Below, in pieces: positions 1 to 7,924 of a DNA stretch of 64,000 bases; the first letter of the stretch is position 1; the number at the start of each line of letters is the position of its first letter. Origin of the DNA: Symbioplanes lichenis (GTDB lineage Bacteria; Actinomycetota; Actinomycetes; Mycobacteriales; Micromonosporaceae); NCBI RefSeq assembly GCF_030709675.1, contig NZ_JAUZQD010000006.1, forward strand, positions 62,001 through 126,000, read 5' to 3'. Made by a program: the position numbers and the translations under genes. Below the pieces are notes generated by a model. That model had not been told where the DNA came from. It saw only the letters and a list, made by a program, of their open reading frames with translations, and made no database searches.

Positions 1-2
1 CG

Positions 3-377
3 GTCATCACGCGGTTCTTCGCCGAGGCGCCGGCCGGCCTGAGCACGATGCAGCTGATCGAGCGCGGGCTGTGCGAGGTCGTCGCGCCGCGCTTCGCGGG
101 GATGCGCGACCAGCTCCGCGTACGCCGGGAAGTGGTCCGCTCCGACGAAGGCCTGCGCGAGCGGGAGCTGCGCAAAGGGGCGCTCGTGGCGGAGGCCGGC
201 GCCGCGGGCTTCCGGGCGCGGGGGCTGGGCGAGCTCGAGGCGGCCGTCGCCGCGCAGCTCGCCGCCACGATCATCGGCACGGCCGTCGCCCGCTGGCTCG
301 ACGAGCCCGAGGAGCGGCCCCTGACCGACATCGTCCGGGAGACGATCGCGGCGCTGAAGGATGTGGTGCAACACTGA
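3..377 (+). CDS. TetR-family transcriptional regulator, C-terminal part
   Basis: The frame is open from base 3 and ends at TGA 375-377, so only the last ~124 residues of a gene that begins upstream are visible. What remains is the all-helical ligand-binding and dimerisation half of a TetR repressor: an amphipathic helix rich in R/E pairs (RVRREVVRSDEGLRERELRK), then a segment in which the regulator scans AAVAAQLAATIIGTAVARWL and a terminal DIVRETIAALKD helix. The DNA-binding helix-turn-helix is outside the window, so target and ligand cannot be guessed. Assignment to TetR is by overall pattern and length; fairly confident. Confidence 0.7.
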   Translation, partial: VITRFFAEAPAGLSTMQLIERGLCEVVAPRFAGMRDQLRVRREVVRSDEGLRERELRKGALVAEAGAAGFRARGLGELEAAVAAQLAATIIGTAVARWLDEPEERPLTDIVRETIAALKDVVQH

Positions 378-401
378 CGCCGCGGGCAGCGTCCAAGAGG
401 T

Positions 402-593
402 ATGGGCGACGAGCAGCACCACCTCGCGGAAGCACTGCGCACCGCGGTGCCGTTACGGCAGGCGCCGACCCGCGGCCAGCTGGAGTTCTTCGTCGCCGCC
501 GGGCGCCGGCGGGTGCGGCGGCGCCGCGCGTGGTTCGCACTGCTGCTCGTCGCGGCGGCCCTGAGCGGCCTGGTGCTGGGGACGACGCTGTGA
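402..593 (+). CDS. small single-pass membrane protein, unknown function
   Basis: A 63-residue frame starts 25 bases after the TetR stop and ends just before a terminator-like hairpin. It has an acidic, histidine-containing N-terminus (MGDEQHHLAEAL), a basic RRRVRRRR stretch, and one C-terminal membrane segment (AWFALLLVAAALSGLVLG). A basic cytoplasmic stretch followed by a C-terminal helix fits an N-in tail-anchored protein. The ribosome binding site is weak (AAGAGG close to the ATG). It may be co-transcribed with the regulator before it. No family recognised; the gene call rests on position, composition and the terminator that follows. Confidence 0.5.
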   Translation: MGDEQHHLAEALRTAVPLRQAPTRGQLEFFVAAGRRRVRRRRAWFALLLVAAALSGLVLGTTL

Positions 594-620
594 GGCCCCC
601 CGCACAAGCGAGGGGCCTCA
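591..620. terminator. bidirectional hairpin between convergent genes
   Basis: TGAGGCCCC (591-599) and GGGGCCTCA (612-620) are perfect 9-bp inverted repeats around a 12-nt loop, between the end of the small membrane protein gene and the end of the convergent protease gene. There is no long T-run, as is usual for actinomycete terminators. Confidence 0.65.
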
Positions 621-626
621 CAAGCG

Positions 627-3600
627 TCAGCGCAGCGGGATCAGCTGCGCCTCGTCCTTGCTGCGGTTGTCCGGCGTGACGACCATCCAGCCCCGGGCCG
701 GGCTCTTCGCCAGCTCGGCCTTCGAGACGGTCACCGTCGTGGTGGCCCGCCGGTTCGGGGCGACCGGGACGACGGCGCCGGTGTTGACGGCCGGCGTGAA
801 CGCGTTGAAGGACGCGGTCCCGGCGATCTCGTCGTCCTGACCGTCGATGATGCCGAACGTCGCGGCGTGATACGTGAACCGCGGGTTCGTGGCCGACAGG
901 CACGGCGACCCCGGCTGACACAGCTGCGAGACCAGCACGGGCAAGGTCACGGTGCTGCTGTCGTACGGAGCCTCGGCGAAGAACTCCAGCGTCATGTCCT
1001 CCGTCCGCAGGTCCACCACGGCCGTCACCAGCTGCCCGGTGAGGTCACCGGTGGTCAGCAGCCCGTAGTCGACGCCGACGACGTTGTAGTCGTCCACCTT
1101 GTCGCCGTCGACGTCCACGTAGACGTCCCACTCGTTGCGGGCCGCGTTGCCGAAGCGCCCGTGGGTGTTGAGCGCGAAGGCCAGCGTCCCGTCCGGGCGG
1201 CGCTGCGCCCCGACGGCGCGCAGGTCGGCGGCGCCGGCCCCGGCGTCCTTGGCGTCGCTGAGACCCCACGCGAAGATCTCGGCCGTACCGCTGATGGCGC
1301 CCTTGACGTTGGTGAGCGTGGCCGTGGCCTTGCCCGACTTCTGCAGCGCCCGCCGGTCGAGCTGGGTGCTGACCTTCGAGACCGACTGCGGCACCAGATA
1401 GTACGGAACCCGCAGCGCGACGCCCTTGTTGCTGCCCGCCACAGGGGCGAGCTTGATCAGGCCGGCCACGTCGTGGAAGGCGCTCGCGTCCCCGGCCGTC
1501 GCCGCCGGCACCGCGAGGGTGACGGCGACCGAGACCGATTTCCGCGCCGGGACGGTGATCTTCTTGGTCGACGGCTTGACGGTGTGCGGGCTGCCGGCCG
1601 CGCGCTCGGTGCCGACGGTGAAGGTCGCGGCCTTGGCGCCGAGGTTCTTCACCGTGACGGTCTTCGTCGTGCGGTAGTTCTTGTCCAGCTCGCTGAAGCC
1701 GTAGTTGAGCGTCGCGGTTCCGCTGTCACCGAGCGCGACGACCTGCGTGTCCACCGCGCCGGGCGCCTGGATCAGGCCGGCGCCGTTGACCCGGGTGGTG
1801 TAGCCGGTGACCCGGGCCGGGTCGGACGTGTTGACCATGGCGGCCTTCAGGTCGGCCACCTTGGACCAGCCCTTGTGCGCCTGCTTGACCAGTGCGGCCT
1901 GCCCGGCGGTCATGGGCGCGGCCATCGAGGTGCCGGACATGGCGACCGGGGCGGTGCCCGTGCCGACGGCGGCGGAGAAGATGCTGACGCCCGGGGCGGT
2001 GACGTCCGGCTTGAGCCAGCTGTCACCGGTGCGCGGGCCGCCGGAGGAGAAGCTGGCCGTACCCAGGAAGTTGGGGTTGGTCAGGTTCTTGTTCGTCAGC
2101 GTGACCGTCGAGCCGTCCGCCGCCAGCCACGTGGCAGCCGAGGTGTTGGGCGTGCCGAGGAACGGGATGGTGACGTTCGCCGGGGCGCCCGTGTCGGGGT
2201 TGCTGGTGATCGGACCCTCGTAGGGCGGGTAGTTGGCGTCGTTGTTGACCTGCACGACCGCGGCGGCGCCGGCCTCCTGGCCGTAGATCGCCTTGGCCAC
2301 GCGGCCGCAGGTGCCGCGGGCGACCACAGCGAGCTTGCCCTGCACGCCGGCCGCCTGGAACTCGGCGGTGCTGCAGCCGAGCCCGATGCCCCCGGCGCCG
2401 TTGCCGACCACCTTGATCGGCAGCGTCGTCCCGTCGGTGAAGGTCGCGCCGTTGGCGTTGATCGCGTCCAGCGTGGCCCCCGTGCCCAGCGCGAGCGACG
2501 CACCCGGGAAGGCGGACGTCGGGTCGCTGGCGGCGACGCTGATCGTGCTGGTCGCGGTGGAGGGGCTGCCCACCAGGTACGGGGCCGGGCCCGAGTTGCC
2601 CGCGGAGGCGACCACGATCGTGCCGTCCTTCGACGCGTTGTCGGCGGCGACCGACTCGGGCGCGTCCTTGGTGCCGAACGGCGAGCCGAGCGACATGTTG
2701 ATGACGTCCATGTCGTGCTCGACGGCCCAGTCGATGGCGTCGACGGTCATGTCCGTCGAGCCCTCGCAGCCGAAGACGCGCACCGCGTACAAGTCCGCCT
2801 TCGGCGCGACGCCCGGGCCCACGAGCCACTTCCCGGAAGCGATCGTCTTGCTGTCGTACGCGCCGCTGTAGGTCTTGCCGTCCGCAGTGACGCCGTAGCC
2901 GGCCGTCGTGCCGGCGACGTGCGTGCCGTGGCCGCCGCAGTCCAGCGGGTTGCTGTCGGGGTGAGGCACGGGCTGGTAGTCCGCGCTGGCGGGGTCGGCG
3001 TTGTAGCTGTCGCCGACCAGGTCCACGCCGCCCTTCACCTTGGCCGCCTTCGGGCCGAAGAGCGCCGGGTCGGCCGCCGTCGTCTCCGCGGCGTGCGCCT
3101 TCTCGTACGCCGCCGGGGTGCCCGGCCCGCCGAAGTCCGCGTGCGTGTAGTCGATGCCGGTGTCGATGACGGCGACCTTGACGCCCTCGCCGTGCAGCTT
3201 GTCCGAGCCGCCCCACACCGCGGGAGCGCCGATCAGCGGGACGCCGTTGGTGTTGTCGGGCTCGACGGCGCGGACCGGGTGCACCGCGACCACGGCGGGC
3301 TGCGCCGCGAGCGTGTCCACCTGGCTGCGCTTGATGCGCACTTTGACGCCGTTGTAGGCGTGCTGGTACGAGCCGAGCACCGTGCCGCCGAGCTGCCGGG
3401 CCTTCTGCTCGACGGGCGCCTGCGCCTGGTCCAGGGCCGCCGCCTTCTGCTTCTTCTGCGTGCTGGTCAGCGGGGTCGCGGCGGCGACGTCGGCCACCGC
3501 GACGGGGTCGCCGCCGAGCTCCAGCAGCACGGTGACGGGCTCGTCCGCCATGCTGGGCGGCAGGTTGACGGCCTTCGAGCCGGCCGGGACGGGCGTGAAG

Positions 3601-3740
3601 CCGTGGCCCGCGCCCGCCGGGGCGGCCGACGCCGCGGACGGGACGGCGACCGCGCCCAGCGCGGTCAGCAGGATGCCTATGCCGGCTGCCCGGGTGAGCC
3701 GTGTACGGCTGCCCCCGGTCCGGCCCATGGTGTCGCCCAC
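627..3740 (-). CDS. secreted subtilisin-like serine protease (S8 family) with I9 propeptide and PA domain
   Basis: A 1037-residue secreted serine endopeptidase. The order is: signal peptide (TRAAGIGILLTALGAVAVPSAASA), I9-like propeptide (~70-150), split S8 catalytic domain, a protease-associated (PA) insert (~400-520), and a long C-terminal beta-rich part with Fn3-like repeats. The triad is visible: Asp ~192 in AVIDTGIDYTHADFGG, His ~270 in GGHGTHVAG, Ser ~605 in MSGTSMAAP. I chose GTG at 3740 because AAGGAGG lies 8 nt upstream of it; the in-frame ATG at 3728 would be 20 nt away, and a longer upstream extension has no signal-like start. The family cleaves extracellular protein. Monocistronic, with its own terminator. 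Confidence 0.93.
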   Translation of the reverse strand: MGDTMGRTGGSRTRLTRAAGIGILLTALGAVAVPSAASAAPAGAGHGFTPVPAGSKAVNLPPSMADEPVTVLLELGGDPVAVADVAAATPLTSTQKKQKAAALDQAQAPVEQKARQLGGTVLGSYQHAYNGVKVRIKRSQVDTLAAQPAVVAVHPVRAVEPDNTNGVPLIGAPAVWGGSDKLHGEGVKVAVIDTGIDYTHADFGGPGTPAAYEKAHAAETTAADPALFGPKAAKVKGGVDLVGDSYNADPASADYQPVPHPDSNPLDCGGHGTHVAGTTAGYGVTADGKTYSGAYDSKTIASGKWLVGPGVAPKADLYAVRVFGCEGSTDMTVDAIDWAVEHDMDVINMSLGSPFGTKDAPESVAADNASKDGTIVVASAGNSGPAPYLVGSPSTATSTISVAASDPTSAFPGASLALGTGATLDAINANGATFTDGTTLPIKVVGNGAGGIGLGCSTAEFQAAGVQGKLAVVARGTCGRVAKAIYGQEAGAAAVVQVNNDANYPPYEGPITSNPDTGAPANVTIPFLGTPNTSAATWLAADGSTVTLTNKNLTNPNFLGTASFSSGGPRTGDSWLKPDVTAPGVSIFSAAVGTGTAPVAMSGTSMAAPMTAGQAALVKQAHKGWSKVADLKAAMVNTSDPARVTGYTTRVNGAGLIQAPGAVDTQVVALGDSGTATLNYGFSELDKNYRTTKTVTVKNLGAKAATFTVGTERAAGSPHTVKPSTKKITVPARKSVSVAVTLAVPAATAGDASAFHDVAGLIKLAPVAGSNKGVALRVPYYLVPQSVSKVSTQLDRRALQKSGKATATLTNVKGAISGTAEIFAWGLSDAKDAGAGAADLRAVGAQRRPDGTLAFALNTHGRFGNAARNEWDVYVDVDGDKVDDYNVVGVDYGLLTTGDLTGQLVTAVVDLRTEDMTLEFFAEAPYDSSTVTLPVLVSQLCQPGSPCLSATNPRFTYHAATFGIIDGQDDEIAGTASFNAFTPAVNTGAVVPVAPNRRATTTVTVSKAELAKSPARGWMVVTPDNRSKDEAQLIPLR

Positions 3741-3908
3741 GAGGGCTGCCTCCTTGTTGTCACAGTGCCGCGCGTCCCGCGCCGGGCCGCCACTGTGGAG
3801 GCGGGCACGAACACATCGTCGGCGGCCGATCAACAAGGGATCTTGCAGCAGCCGTGTTTCCGGCACCATCCCCTACGGGCATCAATTTCCACTCCTGAAC
3901 ACATGCGC

Positions 3909-3944
3909 TTACGTGCATGACTTGTGAAAGTTAAGATCATCGCT
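3909..3944 (+). promoter_or_regulatory. leaderless promoter of the EamA gene
   Basis: TAAGAT (3932-3937) fits the actinobacterial TANNNT -10 box and lies 7 nt before GTG 3945; TTACGT (3909-3914) is a possible -35 with a 17-bp spacer. This spacing makes transcription start at or next to the start codon. Confidence 0.5.
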
Positions 3945-4841
3945 GTGAGAGCGCGCCTGGCCGCCGAGTCGGCCGCCCAGGTCCTGCTGCTGACCGCGAC
4001 CTGGCTGGTCGTCGACAGCGCGCTGCGCGGGGCGAGCAGCGGGATCGTGTCGGCTGGCCGGACGGCGTTCACGGTGATCGGGCTGCTCGTGCTGACGCGC
4101 TTCTCCCGGTCGCCGGCGGCCGGTGGCTATCGGTGGGGGCAGGTCGTGCTGCTCGCGGGGACGGGCGTCACCGCGTACACCATGCTGTCGACAGTGGCCA
4201 TCGCCCAGGCCGGACCGGCGCTGCCCAGCCTGGTGCTCGCGCTGGCCCCGGCCGTGGTCCTGGCCGCCGAGAGCGTGCTGGGCCGCACCTGGCCCCCGCT
4301 CGCCACGATCGCCGGCACGGCCGTGGCGATCATCGGCGCCATCCTGTACGTGCTCCCGCGGCTGGCCGGCTCCCTCGGCGGCGGCGTGGTCCTGGGCACG
4401 GTGTGCGCGGTCGCGGCGATGCTGTCCATGGCGTGCTACGGGCTGGCGTTCGCCCGCGTGAACAGGGGTTACTCCGGACCGACGGCGCCGCGGATCCTGC
4501 CCGTCTTCGCGTGGGGCACGGTGCCGCTCGCCCTCTGGGCCGGCGGGGACGTGACGACGGGCGAGCGCGCCGGCTGGGCCGCGATCGGGCTGCTCGCCTT
4601 TCTCGGCATCGTGATCTACGTGCCGGCGTACCTGGTGCAGCACCGCATCATCCTGGCGGCCGGGGCGGCGTACTCGGCGCTGCTCGGCCTGGCCGTGCCA
4701 CCCCTGGTCGGCGTGTCCTCGGCGGCGCTCGGGCTCGGGCCGTGGCCCACATCGCCGCAGGTCGTGGGCATGATCCTCACGCTGGGCGGAATGGCGCCGG
4801 TGATCCTGCGCCGCTCGCGTGGCGTGCGGATGCGAGACTGA
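3945..4841 (+). CDS. EamA/DMT-superfamily transporter
   Basis: A 298-residue integral membrane protein with about ten hydrophobic segments arranged as two EamA-like halves, the usual size and layout of drug/metabolite transporters (metabolite or drug export; substrate unknown). Telling pieces are GRTAFTVIGLLVLTRFSR in the first half, the LPSLVLALAPAVVLAAE segment and the final GMILTLGGMAPVILRRSR helix with its basic tail. The GTG at 3945 is preferred over GTG 3924 because of the TAAGAT box placed for a leaderless start. The next gene starts 4 nt after its stop, so the two are probably co-transcribed. Confidence 0.8.
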   Translation: MRARLAAESAAQVLLLTATWLVVDSALRGASSGIVSAGRTAFTVIGLLVLTRFSRSPAAGGYRWGQVVLLAGTGVTAYTMLSTVAIAQAGPALPSLVLALAPAVVLAAESVLGRTWPPLATIAGTAVAIIGAILYVLPRLAGSLGGGVVLGTVCAVAAMLSMACYGLAFARVNRGYSGPTAPRILPVFAWGTVPLALWAGGDVTTGERAGWAAIGLLAFLGIVIYVPAYLVQHRIILAAGAAYSALLGLAVPPLVGVSSAALGLGPWPTSPQVVGMILTLGGMAPVILRRSRGVRMRD

Positions 4842-4845
4842 TCGG

Positions 4846-5850
4846 GTGGGAGCGGCGATCATCGTGAGTACGGTCGCCGCGCTCCTGCTGCCGGCGGCAC
4901 CCGCCGCCCCTTCCCCGGCCACGGTCTGCACCATCGACGACGACCGGCTCGACGAGCTGTCCGGGCTGGCGGTCACCGCCGACGGTTACGTGGCGGCCAA
5001 CGACGGCAGCGACCACCCCTCGCACCGGCGCATCTTCTTCCTCGACCGCGAGTGCGCGGTGGAGCGTACGGTCAAGTTCCCGGACGAGCCCACGGACACC
5101 GAGGACCTCGCCGTCGCCCCGGACGGGACCGTCTGGATCGGGGACATCGGCGACAACGGCTCGGCGCGCAAGTCGATCGGGCTGTGGCGGCTGGCGCCCG
5201 GCGCGAAGAAACCGGTCTACTGCAAGCTGTCGTACCCGGACGGGGCCCACAACGCCGAGACGCTCGTCCTCGACGGCGACGGCACCCCGATCGTGATCAC
5301 CAAGGATCCGTTCGCGGGCGACCTCTACGTGCCCGCCGGCGAGCTGTGCACGGGCAGGACGACCCCGTTGCGCGCCGCCGGGTCCGTGCGGATCCCGGTC
5401 ACGACCACCCCCAATCCGTACGACCTGGCGGGCCACTTCGTCCTGACCGGCGGCACGAACGCGCCCGACGGCACCAAGGTCGCGATCCGGACGTACGCCG
5501 ACGCGTTCGAGTTCCCGGTCGTCAACGGGGACGTGATCGGCGCGCTGACGTCCGGGTCGCCGCGGTCCGTGGCTCTGCCGGACGAGCCGCAGGGGGAGGC
5601 GATCGCGTACAGCCGGGACGGGTCTGCCCTGCTCACCGCGTCGGAGGGGACCAGGCCGGAGGTCCTGCGCTACCCGTCGGCCCTCCGGACCACCACCCCT
5701 CCGCCCTCACCTGCTCCTGTGTCGCCTTCTCCTGCGCCGCTCTCTGGTCATGATCGTTCCCGGGGTCTTGCCGTGCCCGCCGTCGCGGCTCTCCTCGTCG
5801 CCGCGCTTGCCGCCGCGGGCGTCGTCATCGCTCGTCGTCGCCGCACCTGA
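4846..5850 (+). CDS. secreted, C-terminally anchored beta-propeller-like protein of unknown function
   Basis: A 334-residue exported protein. It has an N-terminal signal peptide (IIVSTVAALLLPAAPAAPSPA), a beta-rich ectodomain, a Pro/Ser linker (PPPSPAPVSPSPAPLSG), a transmembrane helix (LAVPAVAALLVAALAAAGVVIA) and a short RRRRT tail. That architecture attaches the ectodomain to the outer face of the membrane. The domain has repeated blade-like units such as LDELSGLAVTADGYVAANDG, TEDLAVAPDGTVWIGDIGDN and GEAIAYSRDGSALLTASEG, which suggest a propeller resembling phytase/esterase-like secreted proteins. No catalytic residues can be assigned. The GTG start is 4 nt after the EamA stop and is followed at once by the signal peptide. 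Confidence 0.75.
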   Translation: MGAAIIVSTVAALLLPAAPAAPSPATVCTIDDDRLDELSGLAVTADGYVAANDGSDHPSHRRIFFLDRECAVERTVKFPDEPTDTEDLAVAPDGTVWIGDIGDNGSARKSIGLWRLAPGAKKPVYCKLSYPDGAHNAETLVLDGDGTPIVITKDPFAGDLYVPAGELCTGRTTPLRAAGSVRIPVTTTPNPYDLAGHFVLTGGTNAPDGTKVAIRTYADAFEFPVVNGDVIGALTSGSPRSVALPDEPQGEAIAYSRDGSALLTASEGTRPEVLRYPSALRTTTPPPSPAPVSPSPAPLSGHDRSRGLAVPAVAALLVAALAAAGVVIARRRRT

Positions 5851-5874
5851 GCGCCCCGCCGCATCGCCCGGCCG

Positions 5875-5886
5875 TAAGCTCGGGGC
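5875..5886 (+). promoter_or_regulatory. leaderless -10 box of the tetR-lexA operon
   Basis: TAAGCT (5875-5880) is a TANNNT element ending exactly 6 nt before ATG 5887, the spacing of actinobacterial leaderless promoters. No separate ribosome binding site is present. Confidence 0.55.
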
Positions 5887-6501
5887 ATGGCGTGGGACAC
5901 CGAGGCGACCCGGCGGCGGCTCAAGGAGGCGGCGGTCGCCGAGTTCGCCGAGCGGGGGCCGGACGGCACGACCATGGCGCGCATCGCCGAGCGGGCCGGC
6001 ATCAACAAGGAGCGCCTCTACAAGTACTTCGGCGACAAGCAGCAGCTCTTCGCCACCGTCCTGACCGAGGCGCTGGACAACCTCGCGGCGGGCGTCGCCC
6101 TGCACCCGGTCGGGCTGCACGACATCGGCGAGTTCGCGGCGCGCACCTTCGACTACCACGCCGAGCACCCGCACCTGTCGCGGCTGCTGCAGTGGGAGGG
6201 CATCCAGGCCGGGTTCATCGCCGACGAGGCAAGCCGGACGAAGCATTATCGGGAGAAGGTCGAGGCCATCCGCGAGGCCCAGCGCCAGGGCCTGATCGAT
6301 CCGGACGTCGACCCCGCGTACCTGACGTTCACGCTGATCGCGCTGGCCGCCTGGTGGCACGGGCTCCCCCAGCTCGCCTTCATGCTGACCGGCGCCGACC
6401 CGGCGTCGCCCGGCGAGCGGGCCCGGCGCCGCGCGTTCGTGGCCCAGGCGGCGTCGCGACTGGCCGCCCCGCGCGCCTCCCCCCACTCTGACCTGGAATG
6501 A
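5887..6501 (+). CDS. TetR-family transcriptional regulator
   Basis: A 204-residue one-component repressor. The N-terminal helix-turn-helix is clear (RLKEAAVAEFAERGPDGTTM, then RIAERAGINKERLYKYFGDK); the Lys-Tyr-Phe of the recognition helix is the TetR hallmark. The C-terminal ligand domain contains YHAEHPHLSRLLQWEG and an AYLTFTLIALAAWWHGLPQL helix. The ATG follows a leaderless -10 box. Its TGA overlaps the ATG of the next gene (ATGA at 6498-6501), so the LexA paralogue is translationally coupled to it. Ligand unknown. Confidence 0.9.
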   Translation: MAWDTEATRRRLKEAAVAEFAERGPDGTTMARIAERAGINKERLYKYFGDKQQLFATVLTEALDNLAAGVALHPVGLHDIGEFAARTFDYHAEHPHLSRLLQWEGIQAGFIADEASRTKHYREKVEAIREAQRQGLIDPDVDPAYLTFTLIALAAWWHGLPQLAFMLTGADPASPGERARRRAFVAQAASRLAAPRASPHSDLE

Positions 6502-7157
6502 GTCAAGATCTGGAGATGATGCCCGAGGATCTCGACACGTCCACGCTGACCGACCGCCAGCGGAAGATCCTCACCGTCATCCGCGACTGGGCGGTCCGGT
6601 ACGGCTACTCGCCGTCCACCCGCGAGCTGGGCGACGCCCTCGGCCTCTCCCCCTCGACGGTCGGCCGGCACCTGCGCGTGCTCGAGGAGTGGGGCTTCCT
6701 GCGCCGCGGCCGGACGGCGTCGCGCCCGGTGGACGTCCGCATGTTCCTGGGCACCGACGGCGACGGCGAGAAGAGCGCGCCCGACACGGTCGGCGTCCCG
6801 CTGGTCGGCACGATCGCCGCCGGCACGCCCATCCTCGCCGAGGAGACGGACGTCGAGACCCTGCACCTGCCGCGCGAGCTGGTCGGCCGGGGCACCGTCT
6901 TCTGCCTGCGCGTCCAGGGCGACTCGATGATCGACGCGGCCATCTGCGACGGCGACACCGTGGTGGTCCGCCAGCAGCAGGACGCCTACAACGGCGACAT
7001 CGTGGCCGCTTTGCTCGACGACGAGGCGACCGTCAAGGTCTACCGCCGCCGCGGCGGCCACGTGCTCCTCGAGCCGCGCAACCCGGCGTACGAGCCCATC
7101 GACGGCGACCACGCGGTGATCTTGGGCAAGGTGGTCTCGGTGCTTCGGCGCATCTGA
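6498..7157 (+). CDS. lexA: LexA-type self-cleaving repressor, probable paralogue
   Basis: A 219-residue LexA/S24 protein. It has a winged helix-turn-helix (RQRKILTVIRDWAVRYGYSP, then STRELGDALGLSPSTVGRHL) and a peptidase domain with the scissile Ala108-Gly109 bond (VGTIAAGTPILAEE), Ser143 in GDSMIDA and Lys180 in ATVKVYRR. In the family, RecA-stimulated autocleavage inactivates the repressor and opens the SOS regulon. The setting is odd: actinobacterial chromosomal lexA usually sits next to nrdR, whereas this copy is coupled to a TetR gene, so it is likely a second LexA with a narrower regulon. I see no clear SOS box upstream. The call as an active LexA-fold repressor is firm; SOS master status is not. 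Confidence 0.88.
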   Translation: MSQDLEMMPEDLDTSTLTDRQRKILTVIRDWAVRYGYSPSTRELGDALGLSPSTVGRHLRVLEEWGFLRRGRTASRPVDVRMFLGTDGDGEKSAPDTVGVPLVGTIAAGTPILAEETDVETLHLPRELVGRGTVFCLRVQGDSMIDAAICDGDTVVVRQQQDAYNGDIVAALLDDEATVKVYRRRGGHVLLEPRNPAYEPIDGDHAVILGKVVSVLRRI

Positions 7158-7201
7158 ATTAGCATGGCCGGGTCCTGGATTCGGCGGCGAGACGAGGCGG
7201 C

Positions 7202-7906
7202 ATGCGGTTCTTCGGGCTGGGGTCGCGCAAGCGGCAGGTCGAGCACGATCCCGATCGGCAGCGGGCGCTGCTCGCGGAGGCCCGGCAGCGCTTCGGCCGC
7301 CAGGCGCGCGTGCCCTTCCCCGACCAGTCGGCGGAGCTCCAGCGGCTGCTCACCGGCGACGACGGGCTCGCGGTGGCGGCGCACATCATCCACGAGGCGG
7401 CCGACACCGCCCACGCCGACCTGCGCAGTCAGGTCGCGGAGCTGCACCGGCGCACCGGGCACGCGCTGACCGTCGACCGTCGCAACTACCGTCCGTTGTG
7501 GTCGGCCGCCGGGGGTTACTTGCGCTGGTCGCTGTTCGAGCTGCCCCTGCATCCGTACGCCCAGATCGCCGCGAGCGTCGCGGTGCTCGACGCGGACGCC
7601 AAGCGGGCGGTCCGCCTGGCCGACCCGGAGCCGCTGCTCGCGCGCATGTTCGAGCTGCTCGACCTGACGATCGCCGGCTGGGAGTTCGGGCGGGTGCGCG
7701 TCGACACCGATGCCGCGTCGCTGGCCGAGGGGCTCATCTTCGCGACCCGCACCCTGCGCGACGCGATCGACCCGCCGCCGCTGCCGCCGCCGGTGCGCGA
7801 GCTGATGCGCCGCAACAACACCGTCACCGTGTACGACACCACCTCCGAACGGGTCGCCGGCGGCTTCAACCCCGGCAAGACGATGCGGGAGTGCCTGCTG
7901 GCCTGA
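7202..7906 (+). CDS. conserved-looking hypothetical protein
   Basis: A soluble-looking 234-residue protein that I do not recognise. It begins MRFFGLGSRKRQ and has a mostly helical middle (QRLLTGDDGLAVAAHIIHEA, ARMFELLDLTIAGWEFGRV), then a proline string (PPPLPPPVREL) and a C-terminal YDTTSERVAGGFNPGKT piece. There is no signal peptide or membrane segment. ATG 7202 is preceded by a weak GACGAGG and, further up, TAGCAT (~7169-7174) as a possible -10. Coding character is strong and no longer frame competes. It lies tail to tail with the galactanase gene and shows no operon link to lexA beyond proximity. Confidence 0.6.
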   Translation: MRFFGLGSRKRQVEHDPDRQRALLAEARQRFGRQARVPFPDQSAELQRLLTGDDGLAVAAHIIHEAADTAHADLRSQVAELHRRTGHALTVDRRNYRPLWSAAGGYLRWSLFELPLHPYAQIAASVAVLDADAKRAVRLADPEPLLARMFELLDLTIAGWEFGRVRVDTDAASLAEGLIFATRTLRDAIDPPPLPPPVRELMRRNNTVTVYDTTSERVAGGFNPGKTMRECLLA

Positions 7907-7924
7907 TCCCCTTCCCGTTCCCGG

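Noticed and set aside
402..593. Toxin-antitoxin pair formed by the small membrane protein and the TetR regulator
   Set aside because: The small protein has a membrane helix, but TetR regulators are not typical antitoxins and no toxin family is recognisable.
867..3920. A ~1000-codon open frame on the plus strand opposite the protease gene, and many similar long antisense frames
   Set aside because: In DNA this GC-rich, frames opposite real genes stay open by codon bias. The products are Arg/Gly/His-rich without domains, and the minus-strand protease has clear motifs and a ribosome binding site.
6480..6497. SOS box in front of the LexA paralogue
   Set aside because: No CGAAC-N4-GTTCG type palindrome is visible, and the gene start lies inside the preceding tetR gene.
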